A DNA stretch of 64,000 nt, from NCBI RefSeq assembly GCF_001548115.1, contig NZ_AP014821.1:2421262-2485261 (forward strand). The letters are read 5' to 3'. The notes beneath the pieces were generated by a model. The model made no database searches and was not told where the DNA came from. It saw only the letters and a program-made list of their open reading frames with translations. Source of the DNA: Geminocystis sp. NIES-3709. GTDB lineage: Bacteria; Cyanobacteriota; Cyanobacteriia; Cyanobacteriales; Cyanobacteriaceae. Position 1 is the stretch's first letter. Every line of letters begins with the position of its first letter. The position numbers were made by a program, and so were the translations under genes. This document shows positions 41,527-51,993 of this stretch, one piece after another.

Positions 41527-43122
41527 ATGGATAATTTACAACTTTGGCAACGTTATCAAGATTGGCTTTACTATCATCAAGGCTTAGATATTTATGTCGA
41601 TGTAAGTCGCATGGGTTTTAACGATGATTTTTATACTACTATGCAACCAAAATTCGCCTTTGCCTTTGATTCTGTAGCTAAGTTGGAACAAGGTGACATT
41701 GCAAATCCCGATGAAAACCGTATGGTAGGGCATTATTGGTTAAGAAATCCTGACATCGCACCCACCCAAGAAATTAAGGAAGAAATCAATAACAGTTTAT
41801 TAGAAATCAAAGAATTTGCTCAAAAAATCCATTCAGGCACGATAACAACTCCTCAAGGAGAAAAATTCACCGATTTACTCTCTGTAGGTATCGGAGGTTC
41901 AGCTTTAGGCCCTCAATTCGTTTCTCAGGCTTTAGCACCTATTAACCCTAATTTAACTATACACTTTATTGACAACACCGATCCTACGGGAATCGATCGA
42001 ACTCTAACCAAATTGGGAAATAAATTAAAAACCACCCTTGTGTTAGTAATTAGTAAATCTGGCGGCACACCAGAAACCCGTAATGGTATGTTAGAGGTAA
42101 AAAATGCATATCAACAACAAGGATTAGATTTTTCTCGCTATGCCGCCGCTATCACCATGATGGATGACAGTAGCAAACTTTATCACGTTGTCAAAGAAGA
42201 AAACTGGTTAGCTTGTTTTCCGATGTTTGATTGGGTAGGGGGGCGCACTTCTGAATTATCTGCCGTTGGTTTATTACCTGCTTTGTTAGAAGGCATCAAT
42301 ATTGATGAGATGTTAGAAGGTGCCAAAGAAATGGATATAGTAACGAGAGAAAGGAATGTGAAAAAAAATCCTTCAGCTTTACTCGCCTTGTCTTGGTATT
42401 ATGCTGGAAAAGGGAAGGGTGAAAAAGACATGGTAGTTTTGCCTTATAAAGACAGTCTCCTCCTGTTTAGTCGTTATTTACAACAGTTGGTAATGGAATC
42501 TTTAGGCAAGGAAAAAGACTTAGACGGCAAGACAGTTTATCAGGGTATTGCGGTTTATGGTAACAAAGGATCTACAGATCAACACGCTTATGTGCAACAA
42601 TTACGAGAAGGGATAGCAAACTTTTTTGTTACTTTTATTGAAGTATTAAAGGATAGAGAGGGAAAATCTCTCGAATTGGAAATGGATATTACTAGCGGTG
42701 ACTATCTTTCTGGTTTATTACAAGGCACTCGTAAAGCATTATATGATAACGGCCGAGATTCTATTACCGTAACTGTTTCTGAAGTGACTCCTCGTATTGT
42801 TGGTGCTTTAATTGCCCTTTATGAACGAGCAGTAAGTATTTATGCTTATCTTGTTAATATTAATGCTTATCATCAACCGGGTGTAGAAGCAGGAAAAAAA
42901 GCTGCCGCTTCAATTTTAAGTTTACAAACAGAAGTATTAAATTTACTCAAAAATACTGATAAATCATTATCTATTGCAGAAATTGCTACAAATACTGGGA
43001 AATCTGAAGATATAGAATCCATTTATAAGATTTTACGTCATTTGGAAGCTAACGATCGAGGTGTGGTACTAACAGGCGATCGAAAATTACCAAATACTTT
43101 AAAAGTGACATATTCTAAATAA
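41527..43122 (+). CDS. pgi: Glucose-6-phosphate isomerase
   Basis: Interconverts glucose-6-phosphate and fructose-6-phosphate; cytosolic. Motifs: [18 protein letters not shown] (phosphate site), [15 protein letters not shown] (about 175-190), [18 protein letters not shown] (family signature), and the catalytic segment [11 protein letters not shown]. The frame opens at an ATG at 41512, but the second ATG at 41527 gives [19 protein letters not shown], which matches the usual cyanobacterial N-terminus and the normal length of about 530 residues, so it is preferred. Neither ATG has a strong ribosome binding site. With pgm in the same window it covers the hexose phosphate branch point to glycogen. 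Confidence 0.95.
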   Translation: MDNLQLWQRYQDWLYYHQGLDIYVDVSRMGFNDDFYTTMQPKFAFAFDSVAKLEQGDIANPDENRMVGHYWLRNPDIAPTQEIKEEINNSLLEIKEFAQKIHSGTITTPQGEKFTDLLSVGIGGSALGPQFVSQALAPINPNLTIHFIDNTDPTGIDRTLTKLGNKLKTTLVLVISKSGGTPETRNGMLEVKNAYQQQGLDFSRYAAAITMMDDSSKLYHVVKEENWLACFPMFDWVGGRTSELSAVGLLPALLEGINIDEMLEGAKEMDIVTRERNVKKNPSALLALSWYYAGKGKGEKDMVVLPYKDSLLLFSRYLQQLVMESLGKEKDLDGKTVYQGIAVYGNKGSTDQHAYVQQLREGIANFFVTFIEVLKDREGKSLELEMDITSGDYLSGLLQGTRKALYDNGRDSITVTVSEVTPRIVGALIALYERAVSIYAYLVNINAYHQPGVEAGKKAAASILSLQTEVLNLLKNTDKSLSIAEIATNTGKSEDIESIYKILRHLEANDRGVVLTGDRKLPNTLKVTYSK

Positions 43123-43146
43123 TTAATAATTGAAAGTAAAAAATTT

Positions 43147-43163
43147 CCTCCTTATTAAGGGGG
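43147..43163 (+). repeat. Short CCTCCTTA/TAAGGGGG palindrome
   Basis: CCTCCTTATTAAGGGGG followed by ATTAAA; similar palindromes ending GGGGGATTAAA occur at 52032-52054 and a weaker one near 37297-37313. These look like a dispersed cyanobacterial hairpin repeat. Here it might also weakly end pgi transcription, but no T run follows. Confidence 0.45.
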
Positions 43164-43181
43164 ATTAAAACAGATCAGAAA

Positions 43182-43499
43182 ATGGATAGAACAAAACAAA
43201 TTATAATTAGTTTGATAGTCGGATTTTGGCTTATTTTAATAGCTGTATTTTCTATTCAAAATATAGAGTTAATTAGTTTAAAATTTTTCTTTTTTGAATC
43301 AATTAAAATCTCGATCGGTGTATTATTAACCTTTGCATTAGCAGGAGGATTTTTTTTAGGTTCAATAATTCCCATTTTATTTAATAATAATAATTCCTAT
43401 CCTAGAAATAAAATTCAAAGTAAAGTAAAAAAAAGTAAAAAAAATGAGTTTAAAAGAGATTGGGAAGAAGAAAAAGATCCTCTTTTTGATTGGGATTAA
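43182..43499 (+). CDS. LapA/DUF1049-domain membrane protein
   Basis: 105 residues with two membrane helices (about 8-27, ISLIVGFWLILIAVFSIQN; about 42-65, ISIGVLLTFALAGGFFLGSI) separated by the family's short loop (IELISLKFFFF), then a basic and acidic soluble tail (KVKKSKKNEFKRDWEEEKD). Proteins of this family (LapA/YciS-like) are small inner-membrane proteins linked in enterobacteria to lipopolysaccharide assembly; the cyanobacterial role is unknown. It follows pgi by 59 bp. Confidence 0.8.
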   Translation: MDRTKQIIISLIVGFWLILIAVFSIQNIELISLKFFFFESIKISIGVLLTFALAGGFFLGSIIPILFNNNNSYPRNKIQSKVKKSKKNEFKRDWEEEKDPLFDWD

Positions 43500-43805
43500 T
43501 TTTCAGGACAAAATAAAGTTAATGCCAAAATTTAAACCTAAAAACCTTAGTGGTGCAGAAAAAAAAATAGAACATAATTACTGAAATACGATAATTTTTA
43601 AAATTCAATTCGATAACGAAGAAACTCAGCTTTTTTCTTTGATGCACAAGCGGGAGGAGGATTTATTGGAGGTAAAGATTAAAAATATAAACATTTATTT
43701 CTCTCATAAAACATACTTTGTATTTTTCGTAATCCTAACTGTAACCTCAGTTTTGGATAAGAAAACAGGCAAATAGTAAGCTGAATATAGCAAAATATCA
43801 AACTA

Positions 43806-44502
43806 ACTACATTGGCATTGTGCTTTTCCAACCCTTCCTAGCTATTCGAGATTTATTCAGTGGGTTTCGTCAACCATAATTCCTTTATGTGTTTACCTCA
43901 AACACTGTTTTGGTGATTGCACTGGCATTAGTTTTATCGATTCTACGAAGATTCAAGTGTGTCATAATCGACGTATTTCACGACATAAGGTATTTCAGGA
44001 TTTAGCGGCTAGAGAAAAAACCTCTGTGGATTGGTTTTTTGGTTTTAAACTTCATCTAATTGTCAATGAACTGGGAGAAATTCTCAATATGAGTCTCACT
44101 GGGGGAAATGTTGATGACCGAAAACCAGTAATTGATCTTCTCCAAAAACTTTGGGGTAAAGTGTTTGCTGATCGAGGTTATGTATCTCAAAAATTAGCGA
44201 CCAAACTGTTGAAAAATTAAGGAATCGAGTTTTTTGGCAAAGGGAAACGTAACATGAAAAACAAACTAATGAAACTCCACGACAAATTATTATCTCGCAA
44301 ACCCTCGATTGTAGAAACAATTAATGGTCAGCGAAGCTGCGCCTTCGGCGACCAATTAAAGAATATCTCACAAATAGAACATTCACGTCATCGTTCACCA
44401 ATAAATTTTTGTGTCAACTTATTATGTGGATTAATCGCATATTGTCACCAAGCAAAAAAGCCGAGTCTCCATTTAGAATGGCTTTTACCTCAATCTGCTT
44501 AA
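43806..44502 (+). pseudogene. IS982-family transposase, broken
   Basis: Homology begins around 43813 (HWHCAFPTLPSYSRF) and continues in one frame through GDCTGISFIDSTKIQVCHNR, VDWFFGFKLHLIVN, and KVFADRGYVSQKLATKLLKN. A TAA at 44218-44220 then interrupts it; the same frame goes on as [35 protein letters not shown] and the normal end LLPQSA. The N-terminal third is missing. Between ETIN and DQLKNIS, 24 extra bases encode GQRSCAFG: an in-frame palindromic insert (see 44331-44356). Confidence 0.88.
44331..44356. repeat. Small palindromic insert inside the IS982 transposase
   Basis: GTCAGCGAAGCTGCGCCTTC plus GGCGAC folds as a hairpin (GTC..CGAAG paired with CTTCG..GAC). It is much more GC-rich than its surroundings and interrupts a conserved transposase motif in frame, so it is an inserted dispersed repeat, not ancestral coding sequence. 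Confidence 0.65.
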
Positions 44503-44669
44503 CCAAAACTCAGGTTAAAAAAAATTAATTTAACCCCAATAACCACTGAATGACGATCGATTTGTTAGGATTTGATCGATCGAATAAATCAGCATAGAAA
44601 TATTTTTGTAATCTACGGAATTTTGTCTTAAAGTGGGTGATTGTCCTCATGATGAAGTGAATAACTTAA

Positions 44670-45401
44670 TTACGACTTGGATACTCGATCGTCCATAATT
44701 GTACCATCAGGCATAATAGCACCTCGCAAATCTACATCTTTTAAAATCGTACCTGTTAAATCTGCTCCCTGTAAATCAGCTTTAAATAATATTGCACCAG
44801 TTAAATCGGCATAACTTAAATCCGCGCCTCTTAAGTTAGCTTGTGTTAAATCAGTGGCAAGGTTATCATATCTGTTTGTAGTGTTCAAATGAGATCGACA
44901 TAACTTTGCTTCTTCTAAATTAGCTTGATATAGTAGTGCTTGAGAAAGATTAGCATAACTTAAATTGGCGTTATTTAAAACAGCATGAGAAAGATTTGTT
45001 CGATGATCTGAATTGGGGCGAAAATCAGCGTCTATAATAATGGCGTCAGATAATTGAGCATGGGTTAAGTTTGCACCACATAAAATAGCTTTAATTAAAT
45101 TTGCTTTTTGCAGATTTGCTGAAATTAATTTTGCACTACTCAAATCAGCATCTCTTAACAAAACGTTAGATAAATTAGCAAAACTTAAATCTGTTCCCCA
45201 AAGTATTGTCTCACTCAAGTCTGTTTCCATAAAATTACAATTCGTAAAATTGCTAAGTCCCAATCTTGATTGACGTAAATCTCCTCCAGAAAAATCAGCA
45301 TTAGATAAATTTTGTTTGATAATTTCTGATTCAACTAATTTAATTTGACTAAAGTTTCTTTTTCCTTCGGTATATGCTTTTAATATCTGTTCTAATTCCA
45401 T
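44670..45401 (-). CDS. Pentapeptide repeat protein 2
   Basis: 243 residues of A(D/N)LxX repeats from about residue 28 to 230 (LSNADFSGGDLRQSRLG; ANLRGADLSYADLTGAILFK). There is a less regular stretch around 128-170 (DADFRPNSDHRTN; HLNTTNRYDNLATD) that probably forms a loop breaking the beta-helix. The cap (LEQILKAYTEGKRNFSQI) and tail (LRGAIMPDGTIMDD) resemble those of pentapeptide protein 1. No signal peptide. Function unknown. Same strand as rsmD and the CruA-like gene upstream, with short gaps. Confidence 0.9.
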   Translation of the reverse strand: MELEQILKAYTEGKRNFSQIKLVESEIIKQNLSNADFSGGDLRQSRLGLSNFTNCNFMETDLSETILWGTDLSFANLSNVLLRDADLSSAKLISANLQKANLIKAILCGANLTHAQLSDAIIIDADFRPNSDHRTNLSHAVLNNANLSYANLSQALLYQANLEEAKLCRSHLNTTNRYDNLATDLTQANLRGADLSYADLTGAILFKADLQGADLTGTILKDVDLRGAIMPDGTIMDDRVSKS

Positions 45402-45487
45402 TTTTTTACTGATTTTATCGATAATTTTTTTTGTAATCGTATTATTTTATTATAAATAAAAGTTGTTATTTGAAAGATTTTTAATAC

Positions 45488-46015
45488 TCAATTTTGATAA
45501 AAATTAATTGCAATATTACCGTAAAATTTTGTTTGAATTAATTGTAATTTTTGTTGATCCTTAATTTTTGATTTTCTAGGATCATATTCAACGGCTATTT
45601 GTCCTTGTAAAAGTTGATAATCAGTAATAATATCTAAGACTCGATCATAAAAGTCACAATGGTAAGGAGGATCAAAATAAATGAGATCAAATTTCTCTCC
45701 TTTTAAACTTTTTAATCTCTCTAAAATATCCCCTCTTAATACTTTAAATTTTTGGTCTTTTGTTGCTACTTTTTGCCAATTTTCCCTGATAATTTGACAA
45801 GCTATGGAGGATTTTTCGATCGCAACAGCCTCTAATACACCTCGACAAAGAGCTTCAGCCCCCATCGTACCATTTCCTGCACATAAATCTAACCAAGAAG
45901 CAGACTCTATTTCGTCTCTCCAGATATTAAATAAAGCCTCTCTTACTTTCGATGTTGTTGGGCGAGTATCTTTTCCTGATAAAGTTTTGATTTCTCTGTT
46001 GCCATAAATACGCAT
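45488..46015 (-). CDS. rsmD: 16S rRNA (guanine-966-N2)-methyltransferase RsmD
   Basis: Methylates G966 of 16S rRNA on the 30S subunit. The ATG at 46013-46015 is chosen (MRIYGNREIKTLSGKDTRPT), giving 175 residues; the open frame extends 25 codons upstream to 46090 but those residues are not conserved. SAM-binding motif LDLCAGNGTMGAEALCRG and the catalytic DPPY motif (LIYFDPPYHCDFYD) are intact, as is the N-terminal PTTSKVREALFNIW typical of RsmD. It follows the CruA-like gene on the minus strand by about 100 bp. Confidence 0.92.
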   Translation of the reverse strand: MRIYGNREIKTLSGKDTRPTTSKVREALFNIWRDEIESASWLDLCAGNGTMGAEALCRGVLEAVAIEKSSIACQIIRENWQKVATKDQKFKVLRGDILERLKSLKGEKFDLIYFDPPYHCDFYDRVLDIITDYQLLQGQIAVEYDPRKSKIKDQQKLQLIQTKFYGNIAINFYQN

Positions 46016-46116
46016 GGAAATTAATAGTTGAAAATTAATAATTTTTATCGCTATAAATAATTGATTGGGTGCATTAAGATTTACTAACACACCTTAAATT
46101 GACTTTTGAAATAAGC

Positions 46117-48096
46117 CTATTTTTTATGTAAATTTGAGTTAAAAACTAACAGTTTAAACCATAATTTGGGATTAGATTTAGATAACCATGAATTTTGTTT
46201 TTCTAACCAATTATTAAACCATTTACTAAATAATAAATTTGTCAAAGCATCAAAGGTAAAAGCATTATATGCCCCTAACCATCGTAATATATCTTGAGTA
46301 CCTGCCATTTGCCAAATCCAGAGTAAAAGAGGTGGATTTTTTCGTGCGGCTTTCAAGGCTAAACGGTTAAAAGTAAGCCAGTCTGTGCGATCTTTAATAA
46401 AAGTATCTGCTGTTTTAGGTTCATCCGCAAGTAAACCAAAAAAAGTATTGAGCATGGAGTTAATTCTTTGAGGTGGTAAAGTCTTATGAGTCGGCACCAT
46501 CATTCCTTTAGAAAATAGCCATGTTACTGCAATGTTGCTTTGATAGGCTTGAATTTGATTAAGAGATTCTCCATCTAGTAGATTATACTTTAAAGCAGAG
46601 TCTAATAAACTGGTTAATTTACCCAAATTTCGCACTAATGAACCAAATCCAGTAAATATCAAGGGTGATTGTAAGGAAGCGGCATCTCCAATAGCTAATA
46701 CTCTATCTGTTGCTATTTTTCGATCGCCTTTTGTGATGGTAAACTTACCGGGTATATAACCAAAAGTCGGTTTTTTCCATACCAATTTATCCATATCACA
46801 ACGGCGATATTCTGGTAGAATACTAAAAAAGTCTTCATACATCTCTAATAAAGATCCGGGATTGTCTGCATGAACTTGATGATAGTGAAATAGATAAATA
46901 GTAACGTCATCACCCTCTGCGGGAAATAATTCCCAAATCAACTGCCTTCCTCTGGATATATCCCCGTGAGAAAATAATACATCTCCATAACGCATATCCC
47001 ATACTTCCGGTTTCAAACCTTCTACCACCGCACCAACAGTAGGGCAAACACTATCAAAGGCTTGATTTCCTGATAATTGCCAAGCGATAGGGGAAGCTGT
47101 GCCCATGGCATCAATTAACAGTCTAGCAGTGATTTCTTTATTTTCTCCTGTGATTAAATGGGTGGTATTAATCGTTACTAAATCTTTGCCGATAGTTGCT
47201 CGATTAAATTCTGTTTCTTCCCAAATTTCTGCACCATATTTTCTTAATTTTTCACCGCATAAAGTTAATAATTTGCTAGTATCGATCGCAATATTTAAAA
47301 CATTTGGAGTATGTAAAACTTCTGCTTTTAAATGTGAGGGATTATTAGCATCAAAAAACTTACTAAAACCATCTTGATATTCTGCGGAAATAATCGATTC
47401 AAATTCTTTTTTAGTAAATAATTCTAAATCAATTAAAACTTGAAATTCTTGACGAGAAATATTCCATTCACGGTTCATTCTTCCGAATTTTAGTCGTTCA
47501 ACTAATAAAACACTATAACCTAATTTTGCCATTAAAGCCGCATGAATTGCACCTAAAGCACCACCAATATAAACTAAATCATAATCAGCTTTTCCTTTCG
47601 TTTCATCATGGAATAAAACTTGTTTAGGATTATTGCTTTTGACTTTATTTTTAACACTTTCTCTCCAGGTTTTTTCCCACCAATAAACTCTAGTTAAATC
47701 ATATTCTCCTTGAGGCATTTTTTGGAAAAATTTAACTGTATTAGGATAATAAGATTCTAAAGCAGAAAAAATTGATCGATTATTCAAATCTATGATGGGT
47801 AAAGCAGGATAATGAGGAGGAAATTTTTGTTTAATAGCCGTTTCTAATTCTTGTTTTATTTTATTTTCTGCAATGACTTGTTTTTCTCCCCAACGAAACA
47901 TTTTTAAATAAGTGGTACGTTGCAATGTCCATGTAAAAATTGATAACTCATGATTGTCTGCCAATTCTAAACGAATGCCGTCAGGGGTATTAATTTTTTT
48001 TCCTTGAGATGGTTGCCAAATATTTTGTAACCAATCACAAATTATTTGCGGATTGGGGTTAGAGATTTCTAAATATAAAACTTCTGCTAATTTCAT
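46117..48096 (-). CDS. cruA: FAD-dependent lycopene cyclase of the CruA/CruP type
   Basis: 659-residue flavoprotein. An N-terminal about 150-residue segment precedes the dinucleotide fold (DYDLVYIGGALGAIHAALMA at about 165-185, then LLVERLKFGRMNREWNISRQ). Later motifs are LLIDAMGTASPIAW (about 330), LFPAEGDDVTIYLFHYH (about 400) and the FAD motif RVLAIGDAASLQSPLIFTGF (about 470). The length and N-terminal extension favour CruA, which cyclises lycopene in many cyanobacteria lacking CrtL; CruP, a shorter paralogue linked to oxidative stress, is the alternative. Membrane-associated carotenoid synthesis is expected. Confidence 0.78.
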   Translation of the reverse strand: MKLAEVLYLEISNPNPQIICDWLQNIWQPSQGKKINTPDGIRLELADNHELSIFTWTLQRTTYLKMFRWGEKQVIAENKIKQELETAIKQKFPPHYPALPIIDLNNRSIFSALESYYPNTVKFFQKMPQGEYDLTRVYWWEKTWRESVKNKVKSNNPKQVLFHDETKGKADYDLVYIGGALGAIHAALMAKLGYSVLLVERLKFGRMNREWNISRQEFQVLIDLELFTKKEFESIISAEYQDGFSKFFDANNPSHLKAEVLHTPNVLNIAIDTSKLLTLCGEKLRKYGAEIWEETEFNRATIGKDLVTINTTHLITGENKEITARLLIDAMGTASPIAWQLSGNQAFDSVCPTVGAVVEGLKPEVWDMRYGDVLFSHGDISRGRQLIWELFPAEGDDVTIYLFHYHQVHADNPGSLLEMYEDFFSILPEYRRCDMDKLVWKKPTFGYIPGKFTITKGDRKIATDRVLAIGDAASLQSPLIFTGFGSLVRNLGKLTSLLDSALKYNLLDGESLNQIQAYQSNIAVTWLFSKGMMVPTHKTLPPQRINSMLNTFFGLLADEPKTADTFIKDRTDWLTFNRLALKAARKNPPLLLWIWQMAGTQDILRWLGAYNAFTFDALTNLLFSKWFNNWLEKQNSWLSKSNPKLWFKLLVFNSNLHKK

Positions 48097-48461
48097 TATA
48101 TAAGTAGTCTATTAAAATATTTTTTTAACTACTATTCATTATCTAATAAATAAGACCATAATTTAGAATTGAACCTCAGTGAAGTCTAAAATTATCGATA
48201 AAGAGAGGGAATAGGGAAAAGTGACAAGAATTGATTTTTCCTGTTTTGTTTTGTTGGTATTATTGTACTGATATGAGATCTGAGTCTTAGAGATTTATAT
48301 AGAAAGAATTGGATTAAGTGTGATATTTTCTTATGAGAAATCATCTTGGTACTCAACCATAAGTGTGAGATCAAAAGTATAATTATTGTTTAGTAATTTT
48401 TTCGATCGAAAACCTTATAGCACTTGGTTAATTAGTTCACTATTATTTGGGGTAATGATAA
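48097..48461. other. Divergent intergenic region, nothing specific
   Basis: 365 bases between the CruA-like gene (minus) and the sugar-binding protein gene (plus). It must hold both promoters. A short ACCTCAGT at about 48173 resembles the IS982/MITE end core but has no partner. No ORF or RNA gene is convincing. Confidence 0.45.
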
Positions 48462-49787
48462 ATGTTTTTTTGGTCATGGAATAAACGGAAATACAACTTA
48501 TTAACTTATATCAGTTGGTTTATTTCTGGTTTGTTAATAACTTTTTTGGTTAGCTGTACTTCTGCCCAAAACAGTGGAAAAGGAGAAATCGAGTTTTGGA
48601 CAATGCAGCTACAACCACAATTTACCCCTTATTTTACTGAATTAAATCAAAAGTTTGAAACAGATAATTCTGAGAGTAAAGTGCTTTGGGTGGATGTACC
48701 TTGGAATGCGATGGAAAGTAAAATTTTAACGGCAGTGTCAGCTCAAAATGCTCCCGATGTAGTTAATCTTAACCCCGATTTTGCCTCTCAATTAGCTAGT
48801 CGCAACGCATGGTTAAATTTAGATGAAAAAATCTCTCCGGAAGTCAAAAGTCAATATCTGTCAAAAATTTGGGATGCGAATAAAATTGAACTTTGTGAAG
48901 GTGAAAATCAGTGTAATACGACAACTTTTGGCATTCCTTGGTATTTAACAACCACAGTTACTGTTTATAACAAAGAATTATTTAACAAAGCTGGAATTAG
49001 CGAAACTCCTACTACTTATGAAGATTTAGCCATCGCCGCAGAGAAAATAAAAAACGCCACAGGGAAATATGCTTTTTTTGTACCATTAGTAACCAATGAT
49101 TCTAATGAGATATTGCAATCTTTTGTTAAAATGGGTGCAAATTTATTAGATGAGCAAGGTAAAGCCGCTTTTAATACTCCTGAAGGCATTGCAGTTTTTC
49201 AGTATTGGACAGATTTATACCAAAAAGGATTATTACCACCAGAAATTATGACTCAAGGTCATCGTCATGCGATCGAATTATATCAGGCTGGGGAACTAGC
49301 TTTAATAGGTACAGGAGCAGAATTTCTGAAAACTATTGCCAATAACGCACCCAGTATTTACGAGAAATCGGGTGTCGCACCTCAAATTACGGGAGAGACG
49401 AAAAAGAAAAATGTTTCGGTAATGAATTTAGTTATCCCTAAAGATACCCAAAAATTAGACGAAGCAGTTAACTATGCTTTGTTTGTTACTAATGGTGATA
49501 ATCAGTTGAAATTTGCTCAAGAAGCCAATGTTTTACCCTCTCATAATGATGCGATCGAGCAGTATATTAGTAACTTAGAGAAAGATGCCAACCAAGATAT
49601 TGTCACAGAAGCCAGAAGAATTAGTGCGGTACAATTAGAAGATGCAGAAGTATTAATTCCTCCTGTCAAAAATATTAATGAATTGAAAAAAATTATTCAT
49701 GAAAATATCCAAAGTGCTATGGTGAAAGAGAAAACCGTTGAACAAGCCGTTACGGATGCTACAAATGAATGGAATAATATTCAATAA
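48462..49787 (+). CDS. Sugar ABC transporter substrate-binding lipoprotein
   Basis: 441-residue family 1 extracellular solute-binding protein. A basic N-terminus, a hydrophobic helix and a lipobox (FLVSC, Cys32) indicate lipid anchoring at the outer face of the inner membrane. The mature part has the type I/II sugar-binder features: EIEFWTMQLQPQFTPYF, AQNAPDVVNLNPDFASQLA, TFGIPWYLTTTVTVYNKELF, then ELYQAGELALIGTGAEFL. Two cysteines (LCEGENQC) likely form a disulfide. Likely ligands are an oligosaccharide or compatible solute, but none can be named. The membrane and ATPase genes are not next to it; dnaK follows. Confidence 0.85.
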   Translation: MFFWSWNKRKYNLLTYISWFISGLLITFLVSCTSAQNSGKGEIEFWTMQLQPQFTPYFTELNQKFETDNSESKVLWVDVPWNAMESKILTAVSAQNAPDVVNLNPDFASQLASRNAWLNLDEKISPEVKSQYLSKIWDANKIELCEGENQCNTTTFGIPWYLTTTVTVYNKELFNKAGISETPTTYEDLAIAAEKIKNATGKYAFFVPLVTNDSNEILQSFVKMGANLLDEQGKAAFNTPEGIAVFQYWTDLYQKGLLPPEIMTQGHRHAIELYQAGELALIGTGAEFLKTIANNAPSIYEKSGVAPQITGETKKKNVSVMNLVIPKDTQKLDEAVNYALFVTNGDNQLKFAQEANVLPSHNDAIEQYISNLEKDANQDIVTEARRISAVQLEDAEVLIPPVKNINELKKIIHENIQSAMVKEKTVEQAVTDATNEWNNIQ

Positions 49788-49979
49788 TTAACTGACGTTA
49801 TGCAGAATAAAAGGTACGGAAAACTACACTACCAGAAACCCATCACTTTCCCTCAATATAGAGATAGAAAATTAATATTTGATAATTGATAGTTTATGTA
49901 CTCTAAATTATTCATTATCAATCTCGATCGTGTGATTTATATAAAAGTACATATAGTAAATAAAAGGAAGTAATTATAT

Positions 49980-51875
49980 ATGGGAAAAGTTGTAGGTATA
50001 GATTTAGGAACTACAAACTCTTGTGTAGCAGTAATGGAAGGCGGTAAACCCGTTGTTATTGCTAATGCTGAGGGTTTTAGAACAACACCTTCTGTCGTAG
50101 CGTATGCCAAAAATGGCGATCGCCTTGTGGGACAAATTGCCAAACGTCAAGGGGTAATGAATCCTGAAAACACCTTCTATTCCGTTAAACGTTTTATTGG
50201 TAGAAAACATGAAGAAGTTACCAACGAAACGACGGAAGTATCTTATAAAGTCTTAAATGTTGGTGGAAACGTGAAGTTGGATTGTCCCTCGCAAGGTAAA
50301 CAATTCTCTCCAGAAGAAATTTCTGCCCAAGTTTTACGAAAATTAGTGGAAGATGCTAGTAAATATTTAGGGGAAACCGTTACTGAAGCTGTAATTACCG
50401 TACCTGCTTATTTTAACGATTCTCAACGTCAAGCCACTAAAGACGCTGGAAAAATTGCAGGTATTGAAGTAAAACGTATTATTAACGAACCTACTGCCGC
50501 ATCTTTAGCCTATGGCTTAGATAGAAAAAGTAACGAAACAATCTTAGTATTCGACTTAGGTGGTGGTACTTTTGACGTATCTGTTTTAGAAGTAGGAGAC
50601 GGTGTATTTGAAGTTCTCGCTACCTCTGGAGATACTCATTTAGGTGGTGATGATTTCGATAAAAAAATTGTTGACTTTTTAGCGGAAGACTTTAAAGGTA
50701 AAGAAGGTATTGATTTACGCAAAGATAAACAGGCTTTACAACGTCTGACAGAGGCTGCCGAAAAAGCTAAAATTGAACTTTCTAGCGTGTCTCAAGCAGA
50801 AATTAATTTACCTTTTATCACTGCTACTCAAGAAGGGCCTAAACATTTAGAATTAACTTTAACTAGAGCTAAATTTGAGTCTTTATGCTCGGATTTGATT
50901 GATCGTTGTGCTATTCCTGTACAAAATGCACTCAAAGATTCTAAACTCAGTGCCAGTGATATTGATGAAGTTGTATTAGTTGGTGGTTCAACTCGGATTC
51001 CAGCCGTTAAAGAAGTCGTTAAAAAAGTTCTCGGAAAAGAGCCTAATCAAACTGTTAACCCTGATGAAGTTGTAGCTGTGGGAGCTGCTATTCAAGGTGG
51101 TGTTTTAGCAGGAGAAGTCAAAGATATTCTCTTATTGGATGTAACTCCTCTATCTTTAGGTGTGGAAACTCTCGGCGGTGTAATGACTAAAATTATCCCC
51201 AGAAACACAACTATTCCCACCAAAAAATCCGAAACCTTCTCTACTGCTGTTGATGGACAAAGCAACGTAGAAATTCATGTTTTACAGGGTGAAAGAGAGT
51301 TTTCTAAAGATAATAAGAGTTTAGGAACTTTTCGTTTAGATGGTATTCCTCCTGCACAACGGGGCGTACCTCAAATTGAAGTCATTTTTGATATTGACGC
51401 TAACGGTATCTTAAATGTAACCGCTAAGGACAAAGGTACTGGTAAAGAACAATCTATCAGTATTACTGGAGCTTCCACATTACCGACAGATGAAGTCGAT
51501 CGTATGGTAAAAGAAGCAGAAGTGAATGCGGCTGCCGATAAAGAAAGACGTGATCAAGTGGAGCGTAAAAATCAAGCGGATTCTTTAGTTAATCAGGCAG
51601 AAAAACAACTGGCTGAGTTGGGTGATAAAGTTTCTGGAGATGACAAAGCCAAAGCAGAAGGATTAATTAAAGATCTTAAAGATGCTGTAGCTCAAGATGA
51701 TGATGAGAAAATTAAAACTCTCATGCCTGAATTACAACAGACTTTATACACGATCGGTAGTAATATTTATCAACAGTCTGGCGGTGCTACTCCGGGTGCT
51801 GATACAACTGGGGCAACTCCTCCCAATAGTGGCAACACTGGAGATGATGTGATAGACGCTGAATTTTCGGAATAA
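49980..51875 (+). CDS. dnaK: Chaperone DnaK (Hsp70)
   Basis: ATP-dependent chaperone, 631 residues. Nucleotide-binding domain 1-385 with [51 protein letters not shown] and [16 protein letters not shown]; linker [13 protein letters not shown]; substrate-binding domain and helical lid ([19 protein letters not shown]); and the C-terminal [10 protein letters not shown] tail that in Hsp70s contacts partners. A strong Shine-Dalgarno (AAAGGAAG) lies about 9 bases before the ATG. Cyanobacteria have several dnaK genes; the acidic DVIDAEF tail suits the stress-type DnaK2, but this cannot be fixed here. No CIRCE element and no dnaJ or grpE neighbour was seen. Confidence 0.96.
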   Translation: MGKVVGIDLGTTNSCVAVMEGGKPVVIANAEGFRTTPSVVAYAKNGDRLVGQIAKRQGVMNPENTFYSVKRFIGRKHEEVTNETTEVSYKVLNVGGNVKLDCPSQGKQFSPEEISAQVLRKLVEDASKYLGETVTEAVITVPAYFNDSQRQATKDAGKIAGIEVKRIINEPTAASLAYGLDRKSNETILVFDLGGGTFDVSVLEVGDGVFEVLATSGDTHLGGDDFDKKIVDFLAEDFKGKEGIDLRKDKQALQRLTEAAEKAKIELSSVSQAEINLPFITATQEGPKHLELTLTRAKFESLCSDLIDRCAIPVQNALKDSKLSASDIDEVVLVGGSTRIPAVKEVVKKVLGKEPNQTVNPDEVVAVGAAIQGGVLAGEVKDILLLDVTPLSLGVETLGGVMTKIIPRNTTIPTKKSETFSTAVDGQSNVEIHVLQGEREFSKDNKSLGTFRLDGIPPAQRGVPQIEVIFDIDANGILNVTAKDKGTGKEQSISITGASTLPTDEVDRMVKEAEVNAAADKERRDQVERKNQADSLVNQAEKQLAELGDKVSGDDKAKAEGLIKDLKDAVAQDDDEKIKTLMPELQQTLYTIGSNIYQQSGGATPGADTTGATPPNSGNTGDDVIDAEFSE

Positions 51876-51941
51876 ATCACATTAAATCTATCTCTCTTAT
51901 AGATAGATCAAGATAAGTGAATACAAAACACAATTTTTCTT

Positions 51942-51974
51942 CCTATCCTTATAATCTTGTAAGGGTAGGTTTTT
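51942..51974 (+). terminator. Rho-independent terminator of dnaK
   Basis: CCTATCCTTA (51942-51951) pairs with TAAGGGTAGG (51960-51969) over an 8-base loop with one T-G wobble, immediately followed by TTTTT. It lies about 67 bases after the dnaK stop. Confidence 0.75.
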
Positions 51975-51993
51975 AGTATTTAGATGAGTTTAA

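Larger units (their letters stand above)
43742..44517 (+). mobile_element. Degraded IS982-family element
   Basis: Terminal inverted repeats at 43742-43761 (TAACCTCAGTTTTGGATAAG) and 44498-44517 match at 18 of 20 positions. The element is about 776 bp, shorter than a full IS982 of about 1 kb, and its transposase is broken. The end sequence TAACCT(C/G)AGTT also opens the MITE-like elements at 55445 and 60397. Confidence 0.85.

Noticed and set aside
43500-43741. Possible small gene between the LapA-like gene and the IS982 relic
   Set aside because: All frames are short and interrupted; there is no start with a ribosome site and no recognisable motif.
48192-48374. 60-codon minus-strand frame between the CruA-like and sugar-binding genes
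   Set aside because: No ribosome site, Ser/Lys/Ile-rich composition typical of AT-rich noncoding DNA, and it occupies a divergent promoter region.
51886-51908. ATCTATC/GATAGAT hairpin right after dnaK as the terminator
   Set aside because: The stem is short and AT-rich with no T run; the hairpin at 51942-51974 is much stronger and followed by five T.
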